Source of the DNA: Bin55 sp963664665
GTDB lineage: Bacteria > Pseudomonadota > Gammaproteobacteria > Pseudomonadales > Azotimanducaceae
Length of the DNA stretch: 64,000 nt
Assembly (NCBI GenBank): GCA_963664665.2
Contig: CAXXMH010000006.1
Location: 62,001-126,000 of the forward strand
Direction of reading: 5' to 3'
This document shows, in pieces, positions 28,462-36,058 of this stretch (position 1 is the stretch's first letter; each line of letters begins with the position of its first letter). The notes under the pieces were generated by a model that was given only the letters and a program-made list of their open reading frames with translations, ran no database searches and was not told where the DNA came from. A program made the translations under genes and the position numbers.

Positions 28462-28966
28462 GGTAACTCAAATCTACTGAATAATAAAACTCAAGCACCA
28501 CGAGTGACTTTCCGAACAGTCAATGATCAGAGGGTTTACCAACTCTCGCGTAGGGTTTCAGTTGATCGCATCGAGTTCTGTCTGACAATCCTGCGAATTC
28601 GAAATTACGTAAGCGACTCACTGGCTCATACGAGAATATCTCTTAGTATGTCCGTTGTGGAATATTTAGTAGAGTGTGGCTATGCGCAACGCGTATCGAG
28701 ATCGGATATAAGCAGAGTTTAAGGCTCGTTCATCGTATGCATCATTAGCGTCGATCACACACTTCGCCGCAAAAGTTGCACAGGCTCGAATCTTTCGATT
28801 CGTGAAGAGGTGGGTCTATCTTGTACGTTGTTGGGCTCAGCGTTTCGGAGTCCTGTCGGAGCATCTGGCTTCCGAAGTTTGGACATAGTAGCCCATCAAC
28901 TAAACGAGTGGCGGAACGAGTATGACACAATTGGTTCTGTAGACGAAGAGGCGACAATCCTAGATT
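28462..28966. other. intergenic region between WYL regulator and DUF262 operon
   Basis: About 505 bases. Short frames at 28504-28722 and 28810-28998 lack start signals and recognisable sequence. A weak promoter candidate is TTGGTT (28931-28936) / ACAATC (28954-28959), which would give an almost leaderless mRNA for the ATG at 28967. The length leaves room for divergent promoters and operators. Confidence 0.4.
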
Positions 28967-30124
28967 ATGTCAACACGAGAAGATCCTGCACAAACTGACC
29001 TCGAAATAACTGAAGAGTACTTCGAGAGCCGTGCCACAGGTGTGGAGCTTGAAGTCGTCGACTCATTCGGTGCTGACGAACCTGAACCTTGGGACCCAGA
29101 ACAGATTCGAATCCATACGAAACACTATTCGCTTCGCCAGGTTGTGGACATGATTGATGACGGTGACATTGATCTCGCTCCGGATTTCCAGCGTCAGTAC
29201 GTGTGGAAGGCTTGGCAACGCTCTGGATTGATTGAGTCACTGCTGTTAGGGATACCACTTCCTTCGTTCTATTTCAATGAGGGCGAGACGGGAGGACTCC
29301 AAGTTGTCGACGGGGTACAGAGGTTAACGACAATATACAACTACGTGAGGGAGCCTTCAAATAAGCTCGGTGATGTAATTTATCTTCAGGACCTGAAAGG
29401 TCAGGGATTTGAAGATCTGAGTTCATTGTTTCGTCGTCGCTTGAATAGTGCTCAGTTCGTAGCTCATGTAATTGATCCGCAGACACCATACCGGGTGAAG
29501 TTTGACATTTTTCGACGGATTAACACTGGGGGGACACCGTTAAGCGCTCAAGAGATTCGCCACTGTATGAGCAAGTCCCGTTCAAGAGATTTCTTAAAGG
29601 ATCTCGTGAACGAAGATAGCTTCATCACTGCTACCGGAGGCGCATTAAGAAATCACCCTCGATTGGCAGATCGAGAGATTGCGCTGCGATTTGTGGCGTT
29701 CCGCCAATTCACTGCGGATGACTATGCTCACTTTAGAGGTTTTGATGAATTTCTCGGAATGGTGACAGATAAATTAGACGAGGCTACCGATGAGCATTTG
29801 GACTGCCTCCGTGCCGAATTCATTCGTGGAATGTTGAATTGTTATGCAGTATTTGGCGAATACGCGTTCCGCAAAAGGTCAAGCGATCCGTCTCGAAAAA
29901 ACCCAATCAACCGAGCTTTGTTCGAGAGCTGGGGTACCGTTCTTGCTGATTACGACGAGGCTAAAGTTCTGCAATCGAAAGTACCTCTCGTCAATCGCGC
30001 ACACATGTTATTGACGGACGACTCTGAATTCGTACAGTCGATTAGTAGCAGCACCGGAACTGTTCGCAATGTTCGGACCCGACTACTGAAAGTTGGTGAA
30101 CTAGTAGCGGAGTTGATTCGGTGA
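28967..30124 (+). CDS. DUF262 (GmrS/ParB-like) domain protein, first gene of a putative defence operon
   Basis: Protein of 385 residues. After an acidic N-terminus (1-45) comes a DUF262 domain: 'APDFQRQYVWK' near residue 71, 'VVDGVQRLTTI' near 114 (the DGQQR motif) and 'FRRINTGGTPLS' near 181. DUF262 is the N-terminal part of GmrSD-type modification-dependent endonucleases, where it binds or hydrolyses NTPs. The C-terminal DUF1524/HNH nuclease of GmrSD is absent here. ATG 28967 follows an in-frame stop at 28961, so no longer start exists. It overlaps the ATPase gene (GTGA). Role in phage defence is inferred from context. Confidence 0.85.
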   Translation: MSTREDPAQTDLEITEEYFESRATGVELEVVDSFGADEPEPWDPEQIRIHTKHYSLRQVVDMIDDGDIDLAPDFQRQYVWKAWQRSGLIESLLLGIPLPSFYFNEGETGGLQVVDGVQRLTTIYNYVREPSNKLGDVIYLQDLKGQGFEDLSSLFRRRLNSAQFVAHVIDPQTPYRVKFDIFRRINTGGTPLSAQEIRHCMSKSRSRDFLKDLVNEDSFITATGGALRNHPRLADREIALRFVAFRQFTADDYAHFRGFDEFLGMVTDKLDEATDEHLDCLRAEFIRGMLNCYAVFGEYAFRKRSSDPSRKNPINRALFESWGTVLADYDEAKVLQSKVPLVNRAHMLLTDDSEFVQSISSSTGTVRNVRTRLLKVGELVAELIR

Positions 30125-31248
30125 TTACCGAAATTCATCTTGAGAACTTTAAGCGATTTCGAGATCTGAGCTTGACGTGTAAAGCTCTTACAGTTTTGAC
30201 AGGCGCAAACGGCGCGGGGAAGACATCGATTCTTCATGCACTTCTACTAGCTAGGCAAATTTCACGACAGCCTACCCGCAGTCATGTTGAATTGAGCGGC
30301 GTCGACACGCTAGAGTTAGGTGGTGCTGAGGACGTCATCAATCGCTACAGTAGCGATGAAAATGCGGCGGTCGAAGTGCGTGATTCACATGGGAGATCGT
30401 TTCGTTGGGCTTTTTGTGCGGATGGAAGTGACGATATTCGGACGCTCAACGCTGAAATAGTTACTAAACCTTTAGGACAATTACGAGAGTTGTCAGAGTC
30501 TGCCCCGAGATTTTGTTATCTCTGCGCAGAACGCCTAGGTCCCCGCGACGTCTTGAGTGCCAGTGCATCGGCTAATGATGAACTGGATGTCGGATCGCGC
30601 GGTGAATTCGTCGCGCAAGTGTTGGCATCATTTGCTCGGTCGCGCGTGAGTGAAGGTCGATTTGCCAGTTTGCGGGGCGGGAAACAGCTTTCAGGTTTGC
30701 TGCATCAAACTGAGAGCTGGATGGCGAAGATCGTCAGCCCAATCCAAATTGACGCGGAGTGGTTTCCTAACACTTCGGTGACCCGCCTTCGTTTCAAGTC
30801 GCCAGGACTTCGTACTGAGTGGACTCGTGCACCAAACGCCGGCTTCGGAATTTCGTATGCTCTTCCGATTGTCGTCGCAGCTCTGCGCGCAGAAGTTGGT
30901 GGGTTGCTCCTTATTGAGAATCCTGAAGCACATTTACACCCGGCCGGACAGTCAAAAATCGGCAGTTTTCTCGCGCAGGTCGCCGCGGACGGTGTGCAGA
31001 TCTTCCTAGAAACCCATAGCGATCATGTTCTGAATGGTATTAGAGTAGCGACGGCGGACAGGAAGAAAGCGTTTTCATCGGAACAGACAATCGTGCACTT
31101 CTTTCATGCTGAAGATGATGAATCTAAGATGTTCGAGTCGATGGAACTCAGCCGAACAGGGCAACTTACCGCGTGGCCTAAAGGTTTTTTCGATCAAGCA
31201 CAGGTGGATCTTGCGGACTTAGCGTCCGCGCGACGAGTTAAAGGGTGA
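30121..31248 (+). CDS. AAA family ATPase with DUF3696 tail, second gene of the operon
   Basis: SMC/OLD-like ATPase of 375 residues. Walker A 'GANGAGKTS' is at about 28-36; the ABC-type signature region is 'GFGISYALPIV'; Walker B and catalytic residues fall in 'LLLIENPEAHLHP' near 261-274; 'LETHSDHVL' near 296 is the switch His. The C-terminal 'TAWPKGFFDQAQVDL' matches DUF3696. Such ATPases are common partners of nuclease or DUF262 proteins in defence islands. GTG 30121 overlaps the DUF262 stop (GTGA) and its own stop overlaps the third gene the same way, showing strict coupling. Confidence 0.88.
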   Translation: MITEIHLENFKRFRDLSLTCKALTVLTGANGAGKTSILHALLLARQISRQPTRSHVELSGVDTLELGGAEDVINRYSSDENAAVEVRDSHGRSFRWAFCADGSDDIRTLNAEIVTKPLGQLRELSESAPRFCYLCAERLGPRDVLSASASANDELDVGSRGEFVAQVLASFARSRVSEGRFASLRGGKQLSGLLHQTESWMAKIVSPIQIDAEWFPNTSVTRLRFKSPGLRTEWTRAPNAGFGISYALPIVVAALRAEVGGLLLIENPEAHLHPAGQSKIGSFLAQVAADGVQIFLETHSDHVLNGIRVATADRKKAFSSEQTIVHFFHAEDDESKMFESMELSRTGQLTAWPKGFFDQAQVDLADLASARRVKG

Positions 31249-32225
31249 CTGCCCGTTTCGTCCTTGACGAATCCTCATGGTCACGAGCGGTCGAAGTTGA
31301 GGCAAGTGAATTGTCGAACGCGATCCTCGCGTTGCTTGGTCGACTTGATGTAGTTAACGAACGCAATGAAGGTGTCGTAAAGCACGTAGACTTCTACGAA
31401 TCGGATCTTGGGGACGAAATAAAACTCTATTCCGTTCTGTTCGAATTAGATTGCCCGCTTCTTCTCGAGCACGATGTTAAGGTTTTGCTTTCATTGGCGT
31501 TGGACAGAATTGGTGACTTCGACGATTCGACACTCGAAGCATACGATGTTGAATTCAATGGAATCACGCGATTTGCACCGGGTGTTGCTTGGGGTCACGC
31601 ATGCTGTACGAATCGACACCAGGTTGCCATGCTCCCTCTTCCGCTAAGTGGAGTGTCGAGGGGGGAGATCTCGGTCAAAGTGGAGAATGTGATTAACCAA
31701 GTATTTTTCGTCGTCGAAGAATACGAACACCTTAGCTTCTTTCGAACTGTGATTGAGGTGGAGAAGGCAGATGAGGAAATGTTTGAACATCTCGCCTCGT
31801 CGGCGTTTCCGGCGCTAGGTTGGGCAGACGATGTCTGGCGTGGTTTAAAGTTACTAAGTCGACCGTACGTGGATGTTCGATCGGAACTCATTCGATACTT
31901 AGGTGCCTTAAATGATTATGGTGCACACTGTTTCTCCCAATATCTTGAGGAAAATCCGCAGCAATTATCCGGTGTCTTGAGTAGTCGAGTAGGAGCTGCG
32001 ACCACGGACGAGAATGGACGTACTAAACATCATCCCGCGTCCATAAAGGATCGCACAAGGTCTTATCGAGGCGATGAGAGAGTTTTCTGGTGGCATGTGA
32101 AATTGAGTCCTAATGTAGATAGGATTCACTTTTTATATGAGCCCGTATCAGCTGAATCGTCGAACTTTGAATACGGTCGAATCATCGTGGGGCTTTTCAA
32201 AGATCACTGTATATTGCCGGGATAA
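31245..32225 (+). CDS. unrecognised protein, third gene of the DUF262-AAA operon
   Basis: Protein of 326 residues that I do not recognise. GTG 31245 overlaps the ATPase stop as GTGA. It is soluble, acidic, with no signal or membrane segment. A central part ('SSAFPALGWADDVWRGL', then 'LIRYLGALNDYG') looks helical. The last 60 residues contain 'FWWHVKLSPNVDRIHF' and 'GRIIVGLFKDHC', a basic/aromatic beta pattern that faintly recalls RelE/HigB-type toxins ending in 'ivig...H'. That likeness is weak. Its fixed coupling suggests it is the effector or sensor of the system. Confidence 0.7.
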   Translation: MTARFVLDESSWSRAVEVEASELSNAILALLGRLDVVNERNEGVVKHVDFYESDLGDEIKLYSVLFELDCPLLLEHDVKVLLSLALDRIGDFDDSTLEAYDVEFNGITRFAPGVAWGHACCTNRHQVAMLPLPLSGVSRGEISVKVENVINQVFFVVEEYEHLSFFRTVIEVEKADEEMFEHLASSAFPALGWADDVWRGLKLLSRPYVDVRSELIRYLGALNDYGAHCFSQYLEENPQQLSGVLSSRVGAATTDENGRTKHHPASIKDRTRSYRGDERVFWWHVKLSPNVDRIHFLYEPVSAESSNFEYGRIIVGLFKDHCILPG

Positions 32226-32430
32226 AGTCGTTCGACGAACCTGTACGCTACACTAATCATCGGAGATCCCCGTTAGATTTTCCGGCGGATCGAAGTGTTG
32301 TAGAAGAGATGGAGCTTGGGATATGCAGGTTTTATTTGGTATGTGCACATTTGCGGGGACAGTTTGATTGCAGAATTTAGCTTAGTAGCATGTAATTGAC
32401 TGAATCACGATAAAAGGACACCACTGCCAT

Positions 32431-32785
32431 CGCTACAGCGACGAACTCAAGCGTGAAGCGGTGTAGCTACTGACGAGTACACCGGCAACCGTGGCGGAAG
32501 TCAGTGCCCAGTTAGGCGTCAGCGTCGGCACAATGTGACCGTGGCACAAGACCTTGACGGCAATGTCAACATCGGATGAGCGACCTACGCATGAGGAGTT
32601 AGCGAAGGAAGTGGGATGCCTTAAGGTCGAGAATGACTTTTTGAAAATGGCCTCGAGCTACTTCGCCTCGAACCAACCGACCGGTATCAGGTGATCGCGC
32701 CGTTCGACGACGACCCGTGTCCGGTGGCCTACATGTGCGATCGTCCAGCTGTGACGCGGAACAAGCCAACGTCCCGCTCATCGAT
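32431..32785 (+). pseudogene. decayed IS3-family transposase (OrfA with two stops, OrfB fragment)
   Basis: Reading from 32431, the frame gives the IS3 OrfA start 'RYSDELKREAV', then TAG (32464), 'AEVSAQLGVSVGTM', TGA (32536) and the C-terminal 'LKVENDFLKMASSYFA' leucine-zipper-like end, closing at TGA 32692. A second frame from 32685 continues with 'YQVIAPF....CPVAYMC' typical of the N-terminus of OrfB, and stops matching about 32785. No terminal repeats or downstream DDE part remain. This is a remnant, not an active element. Confidence 0.8.
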
Positions 32786-32800
32786 TGACGAGAGAATAAA

Positions 32801-33046
32801 TTGAAATCCATGTCAAATCCACCCCATCCAGGGGAAACCATTCGATTAGAGTGGATTGACGCGAGTGGTTTGTCAGTCACCGAAGCGGCGCGTCGTCTCG
32901 GATGTTCTCGTTCCACTTTGTCACGGGTACTACACGGTCGCGCTTCGATTTCGCCAGATATGGCGACCGCATTAGAGCGTCAGGGCTGGAGCAACGCGGA
33001 AATGTGGCTACGTCTTCAAGGAGCATATGATCTAACTCAGGCTTGA
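32801..33046 (+). CDS. higA: HigA-type addiction-module antitoxin (orphan)
   Basis: XRE-type helix-turn-helix protein of 78-81 residues. 'PHPGETIRLEWI' at the start, 'SVTEAARRLGCSRSTLSRVLHGRASIS' as the DNA-binding helix pair and 'WLRLQGAYDL' at the end are characteristic of HigA antitoxins. The start is TTG 32801 (GAGAGA just upstream) or ATG 32810. HigA normally follows the RelE-type toxin gene higB; here the sequence upstream is the transposase remnant, and no toxin frame is present. It is therefore an orphan that may act as a lone repressor. Confidence 0.82.
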   Translation: MKSMSNPPHPGETIRLEWIDASGLSVTEAARRLGCSRSTLSRVLHGRASISPDMATALERQGWSNAEMWLRLQGAYDLTQA

Positions 33047-33206
33047 CGTCGGAACGGGGCTTTATGCGACTTTTTGAGAAGAGTTACGATTCTGATTGGT
33101 TTGATGAAGTGAGAGCGTTCTCACATTAGACGTGTTTTAGATAGATCTCCACACACGCCGTTGAGGACCCTCGATATGAGCACTTCAAACGAGAACTTAA
33201 GCGATC

Positions 33207-33707
33207 TTGAATTTATCACTAATCGTTGAGGTGACGCTTGACGACATCACGACGCAAGATACTGACGCGGTCGTAAACGCAGCTAATTCTGACCTGACCG
33301 GAGGGTCGGGCGTTAACGGGGCCATTCACGATGCTGCTGGTCCTGAGCTTCCTGATGCTCTTCGGAAATTTGGAGGTTGCCACACCGGCGCAGCCGTCAT
33401 CACGCCTGGCTTCAATATGAAGTGCCGCTACATCATCCATGCGGTGGGGCCGATCTGGCACGGCGGTAGCCTCGGTGAAGAAGCGATACTGGCAAGATGC
33501 TATCGGGCCTGTCTTGACCTTGCTGCAGAGCACGAGCTAGAGTCAATCTCTTTTCCTCTGATTTCGACGGGCGTCTACGGTTATCCGCCGCATTTGGCAA
33601 TCCCAGTTGCTGTCGCAACCGTAAAAGAACGCGCGAAAATTCGACTAGTTCGGTTCGTCGCGTTCGATAATCGCATGTACGAAATGCTGTTGCATGAGGT
33701 CACATGA
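33207..33707 (+). CDS. macrodomain protein (ADP-ribosyl / O-acetyl-ADP-ribose hydrolase family, altered catalytic residue)
   Basis: Stand-alone macrodomain of 166 residues, MacroD/YmdB type, which binds ADP-ribose and removes it from proteins, nucleic acids or O-acetyl-ADP-ribose. 'VVNAANSDLTGGSGVNGAIH', 'GGCHTGAAVITPGF' and 'LISTGVYGYPP' are the ligand-binding loops. The Asp that serves catalysis in YmdB (GVDGAIH) is Asn here. The likely start is TTG 33207; an ATG at 33176 with GAGGA upstream is out of frame and runs only 17 codons, possibly a coupled mini-ORF or a frameshifted start. The stop overlaps the next gene (ATGA). Confidence 0.85.
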   Translation: MNLSLIVEVTLDDITTQDTDAVVNAANSDLTGGSGVNGAIHDAAGPELPDALRKFGGCHTGAAVITPGFNMKCRYIIHAVGPIWHGGSLGEEAILARCYRACLDLAAEHELESISFPLISTGVYGYPPHLAIPVAVATVKERAKIRLVRFVAFDNRMYEMLLHEVT

Positions 33708-34051
33708 TGGAATGGGTTGGTACCTGGGAAAACCAGAACGGTTCACGTTTGGTGATTGATGTATTCGAAGGTGCGCACTTTTATGGCTCATTTGAATCCA
33801 AAAAGGGGCGTGCGGTAGACGGACAGAGCTATCCTGTCCATGGTTCAATAAATGACGAGCTCATTGGCTTCGTAGTTGACTTCGGCAAAGTCGGATCTCT
33901 CGTAAATTTCAGCGGTAGAACAAGCGAAGATGGCACGCTTCATACATTGTGGGTTTTGACGCGCGAATACGTCGACGAAGAGAAGTCACGAAAAACACAA
34001 CCGTGGAACAGTTTCATGGTGAACAGTGACGTCTTTCACAAGATTGCTTAA
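33704..34051 (+). CDS. avidin/streptavidin family protein, cytosolic
   Basis: Small protein of 115 residues that reads like an avidin barrel: 'GTWENQNGSRL', 'GSFESKKG', 'YPVHGSIND', 'NFSGRT', 'LHTLWVLTRE', 'WNSFMVNSDVFHKI'. Compared from memory with streptavidin, the biotin contacts Asn23, Ser27, Ser45, Ser88, Trp108, Trp120 and Asp128 have equivalents, whereas Tyr43 is Phe, Trp79 looks like Phe and Thr90 like Val. There is no signal peptide, unlike most characterised avidins. ATG 33704 overlaps the macrodomain stop (ATGA), so the two genes are translationally coupled. Ligand may be biotin or something else. Confidence 0.78.
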   Translation: MMEWVGTWENQNGSRLVIDVFEGAHFYGSFESKKGRAVDGQSYPVHGSINDELIGFVVDFGKVGSLVNFSGRTSEDGTLHTLWVLTREYVDEEKSRKTQPWNSFMVNSDVFHKIA

Positions 34052-34282
34052 GCTTCGCGTCGTTATCTCCGACTCTCATTCTGCTTATTCGCTTGTCCGA
34101 ATTAGGCGTGCAGAACGGGTGCTGTGCGATAATTTTTGAAATTACATATTGATTAGACAAAGGGTAGTTATTCCCTTGAACCGACACGTACACTGGTTTT
34201 CAGGTCGCCACAACGATAGACCAACTGGGTGCGCTTGCGTCTAACCCAGAAGGTAAGAGATTGTCCCACAATGAGTTGATTA

Positions 34283-35731
34283 ATGACGAAAGCCAATTGG
34301 TCTAACCGCACACTGTTCCATGGGGACAATCTGAAGTTCATGCGAGCCATGAACTCAGAGTCAGTGGACCTGATTGCTACTGACCCGCCATTCAACAAAG
34401 GCAGGGACTTTCATGCCACACCGGACAGCCTGGCAGCAGGAGCGAAGTTTCAGGACCGATGGGCTTGGGAGAGGGATGTCCACCAGGACTGGGTAGATCA
34501 GATTACCGACGACTACCCGCGCCTGATGGAGGCGATTGAGAGTGCCCGCTACGCTCATTCTGACGGCATGGGCGCATACATGTGTTTCATGGCTGTTCGA
34601 TTATTGGCCATGCACCGACTTCTCAAGCCTACAGGGTCAATTTACCTTCACTGTGACCCTACTGCCAGCCACTACCTGAAAGCGGTTATGGATGCGATAT
34701 TCGGCTGGAGGAACTACAAAAATCAGATAACGTGGCAACGGAGTAACAGCCACAATACCGCGAGCCGTTACGGAAATGTTTCGGATGTAATCCTGTATTA
34801 CACGCGGACAGACAAATACACATGGAATCCGCAGTTTCAGTCATACGGTGAGGCTCAACTGGGTAGATTTAGGCACGAAGATTCAGACGGTCGGAAATAT
34901 AAGCTGGATGACCTGACAGCCTCACGCCTAAACTCCGATTCCGGTAAATTTGAATGGCGGGGCGTTAGGCCGCCGCCGTCGAGAGGGTGGGGATACAAGC
35001 TAGAACAGCTAGACGCGTGGTGGGGCGAAGGACGCATTGTTGCAAGGAAAGATGGCAAGCCGCGAATGGACGGCCTGAAAAAGTATCTCGACGAATCCGC
35101 GGGCAAGCCCCTAATGAATATCTGGACCGATGTGCCCCGGATACCCAACACCGCGCGGGAACGAGCCGGCTACCCGACGCAAAAGCCAATATCACTCTAC
35201 GAGCGAATGATCAAAGCCAGCAGCAACGAAGGCGAGGTGGTGCTTGATCCCTTCGCCGGCTGCGCCACAACGCTGGTAGCTGCCGAACAACTGGGCCGCC
35301 AGTGGGTAGGCATCGACATATGGGAGAAGGCGCATGACGTCGTCTTGGATCGCCTCACGCGTGAAGTCGGCGTGTTCGGAGACGTGACGTTCACGGACAC
35401 ACTACCGGATCGAACAGACGACGGCGAGATCGCTTCTCCATTCCTTCGTGTGAAAGAACGAGTAAAAGAGCCTGAAGGTCTAAAGATGAGTCGACAAGAA
35501 ATGTACGAATTTCTGCTCACTCAGTACGGACCCATGTGTCAAGGGTGCGACCGTATCTTTGACGATATACGGTATTTGGAACTTGACCACAACACACCTC
35601 GTTCAGATGGTGGACTGAATCACGTCTCGAACCGCATCTTGCTGTGCGGGCCGTGCAACAGGCTCAAATCAAATACTTTCACGCTCTCTGGACTTCGGAG
35701 AGAAAATAAAAAACAAGGCTATATGAAATGA
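34283..35731 (+). CDS. DNA methyltransferase fused to HNH endonuclease
   Basis: Protein of 482 residues. Motif IV 'TDPPFN' (about 33-38) precedes the SAM-binding 'VLDPFAGCATT' (about 321), the order of beta-class N6-adenine/N4-cytosine methyltransferases; the intervening segment is the target-recognition part. After a charged linker (about 375-400) comes an HNH nuclease: 'CQGC' (419-422), 'LELDHNTPRSDGG' (433-446) and 'LLCGPCNRLKSN' with the second Cys pair. A single chain could thus modify and cut DNA. No separate restriction gene is nearby. The stop overlaps a small downstream ORF (ATGA). Confidence 0.9.
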   Translation: MTKANWSNRTLFHGDNLKFMRAMNSESVDLIATDPPFNKGRDFHATPDSLAAGAKFQDRWAWERDVHQDWVDQITDDYPRLMEAIESARYAHSDGMGAYMCFMAVRLLAMHRLLKPTGSIYLHCDPTASHYLKAVMDAIFGWRNYKNQITWQRSNSHNTASRYGNVSDVILYYTRTDKYTWNPQFQSYGEAQLGRFRHEDSDGRKYKLDDLTASRLNSDSGKFEWRGVRPPPSRGWGYKLEQLDAWWGEGRIVARKDGKPRMDGLKKYLDESAGKPLMNIWTDVPRIPNTARERAGYPTQKPISLYERMIKASSNEGEVVLDPFAGCATTLVAAEQLGRQWVGIDIWEKAHDVVLDRLTREVGVFGDVTFTDTLPDRTDDGEIASPFLRVKERVKEPEGLKMSRQEMYEFLLTQYGPMCQGCDRIFDDIRYLELDHNTPRSDGGLNHVSNRILLCGPCNRLKSNTFTLSGLRRENKKQGYMK

Positions 35732-35877
35732 CTCGTACTAGAGACGATATACAGCCAATCGAGGACTCGCCAGCTAACGTCGCTATGGCGATCATGTAGG
35801 GCAAGCCCAAGCCGAAGAAAAATTGGTGATACCTCGAGCGAATGCACGACCGATACGGCAAGCCCAAGACTGATTAG
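35728..35877 (+). pseudogene. small ORF coupled to the methyltransferase-HNH gene, broken by two stops
   Basis: ATG 35728 overlaps the methyltransferase stop (ATGA). The frame reads 23 codons, hits TAG (35797), continues 'GKPKPKKNW', hits TGA (35827), then 'YLERMHDRYGKPKTD' to TAG (35875). The composition stays protein-like and repeats the element 'GKPKPK'/'GKPKTD' across both stops, so it looks like a recently broken gene for a basic peptide of about 47 residues. Function unknown. Confidence 0.5.
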
Positions 35878-35958
35878 AACTTAGAACTGGCTTTGAACAC
35901 AGCGAAGTTGAGCACGTCCGTTTGTATAAACTAGTGTGTAATTTCCATAGTTTTTCAC

Positions 35959-36045
35959 GCCTGAGTGGCGAAATTGGTATACGCGCTAGATTCAAAATCT
36001 AGTGGTGGCAACACCGTGAGAGTTCGAGTCTCTCCTCAGGCACCA
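35959..36045 (+). tRNA. tRNA-Leu (anticodon CAA)
   Basis: Class II tRNA of 87 bases including an encoded CCA. The acceptor arm GCCTGAG pairs with CTCAGGC. The anticodon stem CTAGA/TCTAG encloses loop TTCAAAA with anticodon CAA, reading UUG. There is a long variable arm (GGTGGCAACACC) and a T-loop GTTCGAGTC. It is very close to E. coli tRNA-Leu(CAA). It marks the right end of the accessory region; tRNA-Leu genes are frequent integration sites. Confidence 0.96.
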
Positions 36046-36058
36046 ATAGAAGGCAGGT

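Noticed and set aside
28504..28722. 72-codon frame between the WYL regulator and the DUF262 gene
   Set aside because: No start signal or similarity; probably part of the control region.
28967..30124. Calling the DUF262 gene a GmrSD restriction enzyme
   Set aside because: The DUF1524/HNH half is absent and no separate GmrD gene is next to it.
35728..35877. Stop-codon readthrough or recoding of the small ORF
   Set aside because: Two different stops, no selenocysteine or readthrough context; a pseudogene is simpler.
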